A stretch of DNA of 62,273 nucleotides. It comes from Candidatus Altimarinota bacterium. Its GTDB lineage: Bacteria; Patescibacteriota; Gracilibacteria; BD1-5; UBA6164. Positions within the stretch are counted from its first letter, which is position 1, and the number at the start of each line of letters is the position of its first letter. Shown one piece after another: positions 42,091-55,641 of the stretch. Position numbers and translations under genes: made by a program. The notes beneath the pieces were generated by a model. That model was not told where the DNA came from and made no database searches. It saw only the letters and a program-made list of their open reading frames with translations. Where the stretch lies: NCBI GenBank assembly GCA_025210615.1, contig JAOARJ010000005.1, forward strand, positions 1-62,273, given 5' to 3'.

Positions 42091-44088
42091 ATGAAAACAC
42101 AACAAATAAAAAAAATATCAATAATTTTATTGCTTTCTATAGCTCTAAATTTAATAAATAACTCGGCAGTATTTGCCTTAAAAAAATCAGATTCAGCAAG
42201 AATATTGGATAACTATAAGGATTCTCAAAAGGAGATGATTTTTAATAGTAATTATGGTCTTAATGAAGAGGATTTGGAAGTTTTTAAAAAGGCTGAAAAA
42301 GTGAGAGTGTATGATTTTATCAAGGATAGAATGGAAGATAAAACAGAGGATACCAAGAAAACTTTGCAGTATTATAGTGATAAAAAATTAACACTTGAAG
42401 GTTTATTAGAACAACTTGACTGAGATATTGAAGATAAAAAGGTTCAAATAACAAAAATGAATGTAAAAATAGGTTCTTTGTTATCGAATATAACAAAAAC
42501 TAAGAAGGAAATAACTGAAATTGAAGAAAAAATTCTAGAAAATAGAAAAGTTTTACTTGATTATATGGTAGGTGTTTATAAAACTCAAAATACGATTTAT
42601 GAAGATGGTAAAGTTGATGCTTTAAAAATGATTTTACTTGATTGATGAAATATTTGAGATATTTTAACTGATTATAATTTTAAGAATTTACTTGAAACAA
42701 CAGGTAATAAATTAATCGCTAAACATAGAGATTATACTGTTGAATTAGTAGAAAAAAAATGACAATTATGAAAACAAATTAACCAAACAAGAAAAAATAA
42801 AAGAGAGACAGAATTAACTAAAAAAACATTAGAAGAAAAAAGACAAACAAAAGAAAAATTATTAAAATTAACATGAGGAAGGGAAGCATTATTTAAAAAA
42901 TATGTAAAAGAACAAATTAAAAAAGAAAGAGAGATGAGAATAAAATATTTAACTGCTAAATTAAGTTTTGATAAAGTTCAAGATGAATTAGCAATTAAAT
43001 ATGAATGTCCAAATTTATTTAGAGTCAATACAGAAGCTATAACAAATGTTTCTGATAAGTGTATTTCATTAGAGAGAATCATAAGAAATGAATCAAAATT
43101 AAAAGATTCAAAAGAACATGTGCAATTAGAATGGCCAATTATGCCGGAATACGGATTATCTTCTTATTATAGAGATAAACAATATTTAAATAGATTTGGT
43201 TCTACTCATGATGCAATTGATATTGTAGCACCGCAATGAACTGAAATAAAAGCACCAGCTGATGCTTATGTTTTATATGTGAAACCAGCTAAAGATGAAA
43301 GTTATTCATTTGTAGCATTAAAACATGCTGATTGATTAGTTACTGTTTATGGACATTTAAGTAAATCTTTGGTAAGTCAATATGATTTTGTTAAGAAATG
43401 ACAGGTTTTTGCTTATTCTTGAGGAGAACCACTTAGTAAATGAGCTGGATTAATGACTACTTGAGCTCATCTTCATTTTGAAGTTTTAAAAGATGAAGTA
43501 GCTAAAGATCCATTAACTTACCTTGATTTAACAGTGTTAAAGTTAGAACAAATTCCTCATAGTAAATATATTTACAAATATTATGATGATTTCAAAAAGA
43601 GATTTTGAGATGAAGATTTACCAGAAAGTAATTTAGTGTTTAATATTGATTGAGAATCTGAAATTGAAAGACAGAAGAATTTTATAAGAATTTATTGAGC
43701 AAATGGATTTAATAATTGGAATATTTGGGTAGAGGAAGCGCAGGAGGCTCATATTGATTCATCTTTTGTCATGTGTGTATGATTAGCTGAAACTTGATTA
43801 TGAACAAGATTAAAAACGAGAAATAATGTGTGAAATGTATGAAATACTGATTCCTGAGCTACTAAAGAATTTGATTCACCAAGACTTTGAATTTATTGGA
43901 TGGCAATGACATTTAATAACAAATTTTTAAAGAATCATAATACAATAAGTTCACTAAGTAGATATTGAAATTCAGATGGTACAATATATGCGTCTAGTAG
44001 CGCAAATTGGCATAATAATATTATAAAATGTATGTCGTCATTAAAAGGAGAATATGTTCCAGATGATTATAATTTTAGAACTAAATAA
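42091..44088 (+). CDS. Exported M23 peptidase with coiled coil and glucosaminidase-like domain
   Basis: A 665-residue exported protein. Signal-like start (IKKISIILLLSIALNL), then a long coiled coil (about 80-330), a LytM/M23 zinc endopeptidase domain with HDAIDIVAP (H373, D377) and GAHLHFEV (H460, H462), and a C-terminal part (about 540-665) with VGLAETGLGTRLK, NNVGNVGNTDSG and GIYWMAMTFNNKF that looks like the glucosaminidase/lysozyme-like fold with a candidate catalytic Glu. So it could cut both peptide and glycan bonds in peptidoglycan. The first two parts resemble EnvC/NlpD-type. The glucosaminidase call is by eye. Confidence 0.88.
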
Positions 44089-44097
44089 ACTTTGACT

Positions 44098-45069
44098 ATG
44101 CTTTTTAAAACAAAAATAAAAATAAGGGGGAAAATAATCGCGTTATTAATAGCTTTACTGACTCCAGTGATGGTATTTGCTGCGAATAATAATTTAACTA
44201 GAGCTGAAGCTGTTAAAAATTCATCGCAAAATAATATTGAGAATAGAGATGCTGCTCAACAATGATTATTTGAAAAATTTACAGCAGATTTTTTCTTGAA
44301 TTTACTGTTATGATTACTAGTTTTGGTTGCTACAGTATTAATTGCTAAGCTTGCTAGAAATAGGCTTGTTGATATTTTTGAAAAAAAGATGTGATGAGAT
44401 ATGTCTTGAGACATTGCTTGAGTTGTTTTCAGGACAGTTAATATCGTTATTTGGACTATTTGATTTACCACAGCATTAGCTTTATGGTGAGTAGACTTAG
44501 CTTTTCTTATGTGATGAGTTTGAATTTGATTAGGTTTTACTATGCAAGTGTTTTTATGAAATTTTATAAGTGGTCTTATTGTTATTTTTTCTTGAGATTA
44601 TCAAACTTGAAAAATCATTGAAATAGCAGGTCAATTGGGGACAATAAAGAGAATAACTTCGATGTTTACAACTATTGAAAAATATGATTGAACTTGTTAT
44701 AATGTACCGAATATAAAATTTTTACAAGATGAAGTATTAGTTTATAATTTGAATTCAAAGAGGAGAGTGGATATAGATTTTTGAGTTGAATACACTACTG
44801 ATTTAACACAAGTAAAAAAATTAGCAATAAAGGTCACTGAAAGTTTTCCCGTTATCTTACAAAATCCATCAGTGAGAGTATTAGTAAGGGATATGGAAGA
44901 TGATTGAGTTGTATTAACGCTTCAATTTTGGGTAGCTTCGGATGAATGATTTTATCAAATTAAATCAAATGTGACAGAAACTTTGAATATGGTATTTGAA
45001 CAAGCTTGAGTTCAGATTAAAAAGAGAAAACTTGAGGTTAAACAAGTTGAAAAATTTCCTAGACAATAA
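44098..45069 (+). CDS. mscS: Small-conductance mechanosensitive channel MscS
   Basis: A 323-residue channel that opens on membrane tension to release solutes. A signal-like N-terminus (LLIALLTPVMVFA) precedes three helices. The pore helix has LAFLMGGVGIGLGFTMQ with the Gly/Ala pattern of MscS TM3, followed by NFISGLIVIFSGDYQTGKIIE, and a cytoplasmic beta domain (VYNLNSKRRVDIDFGVEY). Several pore glycines are UGA. It starts 9 bp after the M23 gene, so cotranscription with a wall hydrolase is likely. Confidence 0.93.
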
Positions 45070-45070
45070 T

Positions 45071-45098
45071 AAAAACACCTTGAAATATAGGTGTTTTA
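45071..45098 (+). terminator. Intrinsic terminator after mscS
   Basis: AAAACACCT pairs with AGGTGTTTT (45072-45080 and 45089-45097). Confidence 0.8.
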
Positions 45099-45109
45099 AA
45101 TTTATTTTA

Positions 45110-45137
45110 AAAGCTCACTTAATTATAAGTGAGCTTT
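45110..45137 (-). terminator. Terminator at the 3' end of the macroglobulin gene
   Basis: AAAGCTCACTT (45110-45120) is an exact complement of AAGTGAGCTTT (45127-45137). Confidence 0.75.
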
Positions 45138-45142
45138 ATATA

Positions 45143-48100
45143 TTATTTAATAATCACAACTTTTCAAGATGTTCTTCAGAATACTTCTGGAGTATAAAAT
45201 TCTCAAACCTTTGTAGGTTTTAATTGATATTCTCAAGCGTGAGTAGCTCTTAAAATATAATTAAAATTATGTTTGCCAGGATAGAAATAATTTCTAAATC
45301 CGAAGAATCTATCATTGCGTAATTCTGTTTTATCTAAGCTATAATTTTTTACTTTTTTAGCTAAACTTTCAGTTTCTAATTTAGTATTAACTAATTCAGT
45401 TCAAGCTGGAATAAAACTCTCTAAATAAACATTTTTTCTAGTTTCATTATTTATGATTTCTCAGTGAGCGAAAACTAATTCTCCAACTTTAAATTCTTTT
45501 AACTCAGTTAAATAACTAATAATATCTTTTTGATATTTACTTTCGCTATAACTCATATCTCAAGAATTTATTTTCGCTTGTTCTTCTTCTTGTAAGGCTT
45601 TAAATTTAGTATATTCGTTATAATCATAATATTTTACAGTGATACCAAATCATTCATCTCTAGCCTTTATTAATCTACTATCTTTATAATAATTTAACAC
45701 TAAATCATAATAGATATTTCCGCTTCAATTTTTTTCTATTACAAAGTCATTTTGTTTTTTGAAATCTTTTAATTCTATATTTTTATTAAATACTTCCAAT
45801 TTATTTGTGTTATCAATTTTTTGAGTAGCTATTTCAGTTGAATTTAGTTTTAAATTAGCGATTATTTTCACATTTTTTAATTCTCATGAATTTTCTAAAT
45901 ATTTTATAACAGCTTTTACTACATTGATATTATTTTGAGTGCTACCGTATCAAGATTCAGTTTTATTGCTATTTAAATATTTTATCATTTTGTAAATAAT
46001 TTCATCTATATCTTCAAATTTTTCTAATCAAATATTACTTGCTACCTCAATGAATTTCGCAGTCATATCAGTAGAACTATATCATTCAATAAAAGCTCAT
46101 CTAGGATTATAAACTAAATTATTTGTTATAATTTTATTTAAAATATCTAATGCTTTTTTCTCTAAAATATTTTTTTCTTCTTGAGTTATATCAGTTTTTA
46201 TTAATTTACTGATAAGTAAAGCATAATTTAATTTATCTAGATTATTAAAATTTTCTTCTTTATATTCAAGAGTTTTGAATGCTTTATAAGCGTATTTTTC
46301 TTCAGTTTTACTGTCTAGTAATGCATTTATAGCACTTAATTTTTCACTGTAACTATATTCACAGTTATTATATTTTGTTACAAAACAATTTTCTTTTCTA
46401 TTTTTTTCTAATCTAGTTTTTAGATAATTTGTAGCTTTATTTATAGAGTTATTATCTAATTTATATCAAATTTTTTCAAATTCTTTTAAACTAGAAACAA
46501 GATAACTTGTTAGATAAAAATCAGAAACAAGGTTCTTATAAGTTCCTGTAAAATAGACAAAACCTCCATCATTATTTTGGAACTTATAGATTCAGATTAA
46601 ATATTCTTTGATAACATCATCTAAACTGACGTCAATATATCAAGTATTTTTATCAATATATTTTTTGAGAAATTGTTTAGTTAAATCAAATTCTAAATCA
46701 GCATTATTATAAAGTTGTTTTATAAATATTGTTGGTAATATGGCTGAAGTTTTTTGTTCACTACAACCGTAAGGATAGTTTTTTAAAGCATTTACTGCAG
46801 TAACAATATTTCAAAGTAAACTAGCTGAATAATTTATATTTAAGTTTCAAGCAGTATTTTTAAATCCTGTTAAATCTATTTTTTCGGAAAAAGAATTACT
46901 TGTTGCTTTTCAGCTTGTAGCCACGATTTCTTTTGTTGAAGTTTCTCTGATAGGAAGAATTTTTTCTATTTCATCAACGTCAAGTGTGATGCTATTTTCA
47001 GCTTTGATATTAACTTTACTACTAGCTGAATTAGTATTTCACATTATAGCGATATCTTTTACTTTTACATCAAAGTTTACTGTTTGGCTTTCTCATTTTT
47101 TCAAAATTATTACTTTGGATTTCTCTCAAATTATCTCAAAATTATCTTCAGTTAAGCTAACTTTTATGCTAGAATCTTTGTCAGATTTATTGAAAATAAC
47201 AGGGGACAAAGTAATTTTATCATTACTTCAGAAGAATCTAGGAAGATTATCACTAATTAGTAAATTTTTTGATGTTTTAAAACTTGAATATCAGATTCAA
47301 ATTTGATTAGTATCAGCTTTGTTGGCGACAATTTCTACATTCCAAGTTGTTAAATTATCTGGAAGAGCAGGGGAAACGATTTCCGCGTTTCAATTTTCAT
47401 CAGTATTAAAATCTGCTAGCCAGTAAGCTGTATCTTTAAAAGTTCATCTTTTTTTAGTACTACTTCATCATTTTAACTTTTCTCAATCTCATCATTTTTC
47501 TCACTGCGTTGCGTCTACCACTTCAAGTTTTTCAATTAAGTTTACAAGTGATAAATAAGTATTAACTCATAAATATCTTCTCATATCGTAGAAAAATGCA
47601 AATGGATTTTTCTTTGAGTTTCATTTAAGGGCTAGTAAACTTTCATCTACTATTGCGATACTTCAGTTTGTATTAGCGACTGGTTTACCTTCTTGGTCAG
47701 TGATTTTTATGTTTAATTTAACTTGCGCTCATGGCAGGTAATTTGTTTTATCACTATTAACTTTTACATTTAATTTTTTATAATCAGTAGAAACTTTTAC
47801 AATTCATAAAGCTCTTTTATAAACAGGAAGTGGATTTTCTCAATCCTTACCTAATAAATAAGCTTTAAAATAAACATTTGGATAATAGTTATCTTTGATT
47901 TTTACTTTAAAATGAGGAGCATTTGAATCAATTTTTTCTACAAAATAATCTAAAATTCCATCATCTTTTTCAACTGTAATCATAATAGTTCAATTATTTA
48001 CAGGAGATTGAACAGTAAATTCTGCAGTATCTCAAGTTTTTAATAATTGTTTTTCTACTGCCATTGTTGTCGTATCATTATTTCAATTATTAAACGATAC

Positions 48101-51100
48101 AAAATCTTTTCAAGCAGCATAAATATTTGAACTAGATAAGAAAATTTTATTATTACTTCAAGTATAAATTGCTTCTATTTTATAATTTCAAGCATTTTTT
48201 AGTTTTATATTTTTCAGATTAAATTTTCATTTATTGTCAGATTTAACTTCTTTTTCGCTAATAGGCGTTTCTACCAGGCTATATTCATTATAAAATACTC
48301 AATCTACACCTTCTTTTTTAATATTTTTCCATTCTTGTTTGATTATTTTGATTTTTGCTTTTGTATTAGCTTTAGGTTTAGCTTCTAAATCAAGAATAAC
48401 TCAAGAAATATTTATATTATTTTTTTCTTGATAATACTTAGTATTAAGTCAAATATATCAGTTAGTAGAATGCAGAATCTCAGAAACTTTTTTTGTTACT
48501 GTTTTTTGAGTATTAGGGTCTTTAACACTAAAATTATAAGTATAAATTTTTTCTCAATTTACAATATAATCATTATCAAAATATTCATATCTATCGACAG
48601 TAGGGTAGTTATATTCGAATTTTCATTCTCAATTTTCGTCTATATCAAAGTTTTTATTATCGATATATCTATCATCATATCAACAATTTCACCAGTATAA
48701 ACAAGCGAAATATTTATATCATTCTCAGAATTGATAATTTGAATAATCTTTTGCATCGAAGAAATAATCTTGAGTTGTAATTTCTACTTCTGCGCTTGTA
48801 TTAGTCATTTTTCCTCCGAAATAATAACTAGGTTTTATAATAAAACTTGTTTTATCTCAGATTAATTTTAGTTTATTATTTACAGCTTGAGCATCTACTT
48901 TAAAGTCAGGCTTTCTATATTCTTCAATGAAAAATTCTCAAGAATTATCTATATAATTATAAGAAGTTCATTTTTCATATTTTCCTTCAAATTCAAATTT
49001 AAATCTTCATAATTTTACATCTTTTGGAAGAGTAAATTTTGTATTAAAATTAGAATTTTTATCTATTTTAATATTAAGTGTTAAAACTTCTTTATAATCG
49101 CTAGAAATAACTTTTAGTTTTCAAGTTTTTATACTAGATTTTTTGTATCAGTTAAAATCAAAATATCTAAGTAACCCTTTTACATAAACAGTATCACCAG
49201 GTTTATAAAGTGGTCTATCTGTGTACAAGTATAAATAATCTTTTTGGCTAGAATCTTGTCCTCAAACATAATTTAAATCGCCATTATAAGCAAAGTCGTT
49301 ATCAGTGCTTAAAATTCAAAAATTATCTTTATCTCATACTACAATTAAATTTACATCTTCTTTAAATTCAAAAGCTCAAGTTTGTTTATTAATAGTATAT
49401 TTAACATTAATTTTTTCTATAGAATCTTTATTTGTACTATAATTATAATTTTCTTTATAGAAAATAGGTTTTATATTGTTTATAACTTTTTGTCAGAATA
49501 AATCAGTGACTAATAAAATATTTTTATTATCAGCTTTTTCTAATGCTAGAGCTAAATTTGACCTAACATAAATATTTCTAAATTCTCTTTGGTCATCTTT
49601 ATATCAGTGGTCTAAATTAAATCTTCCATCGCTACTTCATCTTATTAAAATGATTTTAGAATTTAATTTTTTTCAGACAATATCTTTTTCAATATCAAAT
49701 TTATTATTAGTTAGATTCCAAAAATTATTTTTTGTTTCTAGAGTTTTTTCGTATTTTTTAACACATTTTGGATTATATTTTCACCAAAATTTAAAATCTG
49801 TATAACCTTGCATATCTAATTCACACACTTCAACAGTCACGCTATCAGTATTTATTGTTTGGATATTTGTTACGATTTTTTCATCTAAAGGAATTACATT
49901 TACAGGTCTTGTAAGCCCATTATAAACATATTTATCTTCCTCTTTAATGTCTCCAGTTATAAATTCTTTGTTAATTTCTTTTTTAAGATGATTAAAATAT
50001 CTATCCGTAATTCCAGTTTTTAAAGTGAAATTATACTTCATATAAGGCGCTAATCTTAGGTTTATTACATATAAGTCTTGTCATTCTGGGGCCTCCTTAC
50101 AATATCATTCTTTTTCTAAATCAACATTATCTTTTTTTCTTAAATCCCAAGGAATATATTCATAACTATCTATGCTTTTTATTTGTGATTTAGGCTGAGT
50201 AACTATATTTTCTCTCAGGCTATTATAGTTTAGATTAATAGTATCGCTAACATATAAACAAGCCTTATTATAACCTAAAATTTTAAAACTTTTAATTCAA
50301 AAATCATCTCTAGTTTTTATAGGAATAATAATTTTTTCTTTTAAAGACTTACTCGCAGGAGTTCTAATTACTAAGTCATAAAGACTATTTTTTTTCAAAT
50401 CAGGTAATTCTATTTTGATAGATTTTTTATTGTCTTCTAATTTTTCTTCATCTATTTTTTTTCAATAATCATTATTTTTTTCTGGTTTTATTTTATTGTA
50501 ATTAATGCTTTTAGGGTATAATCACATTCAATCAGGTCAATATAATACGAAATTATTTTTATCTAATTTAACTTCTTCATTAAAATTTAAGTTGAAGAAA
50601 ACATCTTTTTGAGGTATAAAATAAGGAACATCTATTCATCCTATATTAGATTCTCTATAAAATTTTGTATCAGTTTTTTCTCATTTATCATTATAAATAG
50701 CCTTATAAGCTTTTTTATCTGTAAGAAAATTTATAGTTTCTCTTGTATAATTTATCTCTGATTTTGTCTTTTTATTTCATCAAATAACATTTATTCAAGG
50801 TTTAATATTTATTGTATAACTACTTGAATATTCAAAATTATTGTTTGTTAATTTTACTATAAAACTAGAGTTTGAATTATTATTTTTTTCTATATTGAAT
50901 GCTAATTCTTCTCAAGAAGCGGATTTTATATTTAAATTTTGTTTTAATGAATCTAATGGAATATCAAAATTTGTGCTGATTTTTAGTCACTTAGTAGGAT
51001 TAAAATAATCTTTTACATTGAATTTAAAATCAGGAGTAGAAAAATTACTTTCTAAATCACTATCTAAAGCGTATAAAAAGGCATTAGAGTCTTTTTTAAT

Positions 51101-51805
51101 ATTCACAGAATAATCACTGAATCAAGTATATTGTTTCGTTGGAATAAATTCTAGAGAGCTAGTCGAAGTCCATTTACATTTTCATTCTACTTTTGGAGTT
51201 ATTTCAATTGGACACTCCCAAGAGTCTTGCTCATCTAGACTAGCTAAAGGTACCATAGGAGCATTAAATAATACCAAAATACTTTGGTCTAAATTACTTA
51301 ATTCGCTATTTTCTTCTGGTAATATTTTTATAATTTTAGGCGCATTAATTATTTGGACATTGTATAATTTTTCTTGCAATAAATTATCTCATTTGTCATT
51401 TTTTAGGGCTTTACTAAAAGTAAAACTATAATTATGATTTTTTTCTAATTTAGTTTCAGGAGTAAAGATTATTTTATTTTTTTCGCTAGAAAAGGTTCAA
51501 GTTAAAGCAGGTTCTATATTTATGTTTTTATTATTTACAGTGTTAGAATTAACGTCTGTATTAAAGTAAAAAGTAATATTTTCAGCATTTTCAGGAACTT
51601 TTTTATAGGTTTTATCAAAGTCACCAGAATAAGTTGTAAAATATCACATATATCAAGGATTTTCGCTTTGAATTCAAGGATTTTTATCAGAATTATTTCA
51701 TCAAAAAAATGATAATCCAAAAAATAATAATAGAGCGATAATAAGTGCTCAGGCTGATAATAGTAAGTATTTCACGTATTTATTATCAAAAGCTTTTATT
51801 TTCAT
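45143..51805 (-). CDS. Alpha-2-macroglobulin family protein (2220 residues)
   Basis: The largest gene: 2220 residues, with no in-frame TAA or TAG when checked codon by codon in the minus frame. Bacterial alpha-2-macroglobulins trap attacking proteases by a thioester that reacts after cleavage of a bait region. N-terminus: a membrane helix (KYLLLSAGALIIALLLFF, residues about 12-31) instead of a lipobox. Then Ig-like and macroglobulin domains. The thioester motif GCSEQ is at C1681-Q1684 (YPYGCSEQKTS). In proteobacteria such genes (yfhM) pair with pbpC, which is divergent next door here. The bait region cannot be read. Confidence 0.9.
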
Positions 51806-51892
51806 ATAGACTTAAATTTATATAAATAAAATAATTATTGCCTTTAGTATAAGCAAAAAATATATATACCAAAAAGAAAATGTAACTTTTTC

Positions 51893-51920
51893 TTGCAAGT
51901 TTCATTCTATATTATATAAT
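51893..51920 (+). promoter_or_regulatory. Promoter for pbpC
   Basis: TTGCAA at 51893-51898 and TATAAT at 51915-51920, 16-bp spacer, 30 bp before the ATG. Confidence 0.7.
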
Positions 51921-51950
51921 TAAGAAAATAAATTAAGTTACATATTTTAT

Positions 51951-53978
51951 ATGAAAAAGCATTTAAAAAAAATATTATTAGGTTTTTTTGTTTTATTTAT
52001 AGCCACTTTCGGTTATTTTTATATGACAACAAATATTGAGGAAATTCCATATTCAACTATTATTTATGATATAAAATGAAACGAAATAGCGGAGATAAAT
52101 TATGGAGAGTTTAGGCATAGATATTTGGATATTGATGATTATCCAGATTTTTTAAAAAGGTGAGTAATTTTTTTGGAAGACAGAAGTTTTTATAATAATA
52201 TTTGAATAGATTTTTTGGCTATTTTTAGAGCTGTTTGGAGAAATTTTGAAGAGGGGAAAGTTGTAGAATGAGCTTCAACGATTTCGTCACAACTTATTAG
52301 AAATACGACTTGATTAAATGAAAAAAGAACTTTTTGGAAAAAGTTGCAAGAATTTGGCTTAGCAGTAGTAATAAATGCGAAGTATAGTAAGGAAGATATA
52401 TTAGAAAAATATTTAAATAATGTGAGTTTTTGATATATGAATTTTTGATATGAATCTGCTAGTTATTATTATTTTTGAAAAAGTGTAAAAAACCTTACTA
52501 AAGCGCAGTTGTTAGCACTTATGGTAATACCTAAAAATGCGATAAAATATGACCCATATAAAAAATTTGAACAGTTTAAAATTAGATATAACTTGATTTT
52601 AAATTTATTTAAAGAAAATTGAATTATAAGCGAAGAAGATGAAATTTTTATAAAAAATGAAAAAATAGAGTTTAATGAAAAAAATAAACCAAAATTACCT
52701 TATATAAAGGATTTTTTAGAAAATAATTATATCGAGCAAATAAAATGAAAGAAAGAAATTTATCTAAATATTGATTATTTTTTGACTAAAAAAGTTGAAC
52801 ATTTAGCTAAAAATGTCGTTGATAAGCTATATTGGAAAAATGTTCGTGATTACGGCTTGATAATTTTGGATAGGCATACGAGCGATTTAAAAGTAATGAT
52901 TTGAGGGTATTCTTATGATTGACCTAATGGTCAGGTAAATTCGGCTTTAAGGCCTAGACAAGCGGGTTCTACTATAAAACCTTTTACTTATTCACTGGCT
53001 TTTAAAGATTTGTGATGGGATAAAAATACTATAATTTTGGACTTGCCAGTTGAGTTTAAAACGGATAAGTGATACGCTTATAATCCGAAAAATTATTCAT
53101 TAGACTATAAATGACAGGTGTCAGTAGCTCAGGCTTTATCGCAAAGTTTGAATATTCCAGCTGTGAAAACTTTATATGAGGTCTGAGAAAAAAAATTGCT
53201 TGATTTTTTGAGGGATTTAAAAATTACTTCGCTTGATAAAGATGTTTGATATTATTGACTTGCTTTGACTTTATGAGTTTGAGAAATTAGCTTATTTGAG
53301 CTAACTAGAAGCTATAATATTTTTGCTCAGGATTGAAATTTTTGTGAAATAAATATTTTTAAAAATAATAGTAAACAAACTAATTGTGAGAAAAAAATAG
53401 ATAAGAAAATTACTGATGAAATAACTGAAATTTTGACAAATAGATTTTATAAATTGGAAGGTTTTCCTGTGAATAGCGCTTTGGATTTTTGAAATAGAAA
53501 AGTTTTTGTAAAAACAGGAACTTCAAGGAATTTTAGGGATAATTGGGCTATGTGATTTACTAAAAATTATATTATATGAGTTTGGGCTTGAAATAAAGAT
53601 TGAAGTGAAATGAAATGAGTTTCTGGGGCGACTTGAGCAGGACAAATTTTTAGAGAAATTGTTGATAATATAGAAAAAGATTTTGATGAAATAAAAGCTC
53701 CGAATATTCAAGAAAAAAATAAAGAAAAATATTTAAATATTATCTCTCCCTTGCCAAATAGTAAGTATAAATTAGATGAATACAAGCAAGAAAAAAATCA
53801 AAAAATAAAACTTGATTTTGTGACAAATATAGAGTATGATAGCGCAAGATTTTTTGTGGATAATAAAGAAGTAGAAAAATTTTATACGCCGAAAAAATGA
53901 ACACATATTTTAGAAATAGTTTTGTTTAAAAATAAAGAAAAAGTAGGAGAAAAAAATTTAGTTTTTGAAGTAAAATAA
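51951..53978 (+). CDS. pbpC: Penicillin-binding protein 1C (bifunctional)
   Basis: A 675-residue class A PBP with a membrane helix (about 7-25), a glycosyltransferase GT51 domain (FLEDRSFYNN with catalytic E76; GASTISSQLIRN), a transpeptidase domain with the nucleophile S340 in AGSTIKPF, SQSLNIP (SxN) and KTGTSRN (KTG), and a C-terminal biPBP domain (LNIISPLPNSKYKLD). It polymerises and cross-links peptidoglycan. It is divergent from the alpha-2-macroglobulin gene, the usual partner, and shares its start region, so the pair likely responds together. Confidence 0.95.
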
Positions 53979-53979
53979 A

Positions 53980-54849
53980 ATGCCTGAAAAATTAATAAAT
54001 TTTCTGAAAAACAAAAATATTAAGCTGAATTTATATAAGCTAATTTTTTTGTGAGAATGAAAAAATAAGGTTTATACTGATGAAAAATATATAATTAAAA
54101 TTTGAAAAAAAAGTAATTTGCAAAACGAAAAAGAAATTTTAGAGAAAATAAAAAATAAAATAAAAGCCCCTATTTTTGAAGGTTTCTTTGAATATAATGA
54201 GAATTTTAAATGAGAATATATTCTTATTTTAAGATTAGTAAAATGAATTGCCGTAAATAAAATTTGGAACAGTTTATGAGTTTATCAAAAGCAAGAAATA
54301 GCATATAGTATTATTGATGAATTGAAAAAATTACATAACTTAGATAAGAAAAAAGATGAATATATTTTTACGTCAGAATTAAAAAATTTTCAAGAAAATT
54401 ATAAAAAAGTAATGAAAAATGTAAAAAATTTGAACAAAAAAAAGTTAGAAAAATATGCAAGAGAATTCGCTGATTTTTTAGAAAAAAAATGAGATTTAGT
54501 ATTGATTCACAATGATTTATGGTATAAAAATATTATTGTAGATGAGTGAAAATTTAGATGATTTATAGATTTTGAATTAGCGAAATTTTCTCTTAAAGAA
54601 GCTGAATATTTTAGATTAAAATATCATTTATTTTTTGCAAAACTAGAAGAATCAAAAGTAGAAATAGAATTTTTAGAATATTTAATTTGAGAGATGAAAA
54701 AGATTTATCAAGATTTTACGATTTATGATAATAAAATATTTAGAATTTATAATATTATAATGTATTTTAGTTTGGCTTCTAAATACGAATATTCATGGTA
54801 TAATCAGAGTGATATTGATGCGTTTGAAAAAGAGTTTTTATTAAAATAA
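53980..54849 (+). CDS. Aminoglycoside-phosphotransferase-like kinase (APH family)
   Basis: A 289-residue kinase-like protein. N-terminal lobe has KYIIKIGKK for nucleotide binding; the catalytic loop is VLIHNDLWYKN (H177, D179, N184) followed by FIDFELA with the second Asp. This is the choline/aminoglycoside-kinase fold; the true substrate in CPR is unknown. It starts 1 bp after the pbpC stop, so it is in the same transcript. A role in wall or lipid precursor phosphorylation is inferred from that. Confidence 0.85.
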
Positions 54850-54927
54850 TTTATCTTTTGCAAAAAATGAAAAAATATACTAAACTATTATTATCTATAA
54901 AATTAATTTAGAAAATAATAATAAAAT

Positions 54928-55641
54928 ATGTGAAATTTTGAAAATGTTTTTAAAGCAGAAGAAAATACTTGTACTAGAAAAGGTGTTTATTATAAAGAAG
55001 CTTGAGTTATTTTAGATGATGAAAATCAGGTTTGCGTATTATGAAAATCTTGAGAGGTTAATGAAAAAAAAGATGGTTATATTAGTAGTAAGGAAGAACT
55101 TATAAAAGCAGTAAAATGAGAATGAGAAAGGCTTAGAGAGGAGGTTCTTGAATTAATTGAAGTGAAATTGTTAAGAATTGTAGATTGAGATACTATTGAG
55201 GTTTTGTACAGATGAAGAAAAGAAAAAATCAGGATGATTTGAATTGATACACCAGAAAAACATAAATCAAAAAAAAGTAATCGGTTAGTAGAATGTTTTT
55301 GAGTGGAAGCATCCGCCCATTTATGAAAATTATTAGCTTGAAAAAACATTTTTTTAGAGCCAGAAAGAACTAAATGAAGATTAAAATTATGAGAGCAATT
55401 TTCTAGATGAAAATATTGGAGAATTTTAGCTTATGTATGGGCTAACTGAGAAAATATAAACTTAAAAATGATAAGAGATTGATATGCTTATGAATATACT
55501 TATAAAGGTAATGAATATAAATATCAGCAAATTTTTAAAGATGCTCAAAAATATGCTAGAGAAAATGATAAATGATTATGGCATCCTGATAGTTGTAATG
55601 GGGAAAGAGAGATGAAAAAAATAAACTCTAAAATTAATTAG
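54928..55641 (+). CDS. Thermonuclease (SNase-like) family protein
   Basis: A 237-residue protein. Residues 1-80 form an N-terminal region without a signal peptide; the second codon is UGA (ATG TGA). The SNase domain follows: VKLLRIVDGDTIEVLY, IRMIGIDTPE, the Arg/Glu positions of KYWRILAYVWA and INLKMIRDGYAYEYTY, KYQQIFKDAQKYARENDKGLWH. Such nucleases cut DNA and RNA with calcium. Without a signal peptide the location is unclear. The N-terminal CTRKGVYYKEAG is of unknown function. Confidence 0.87.
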
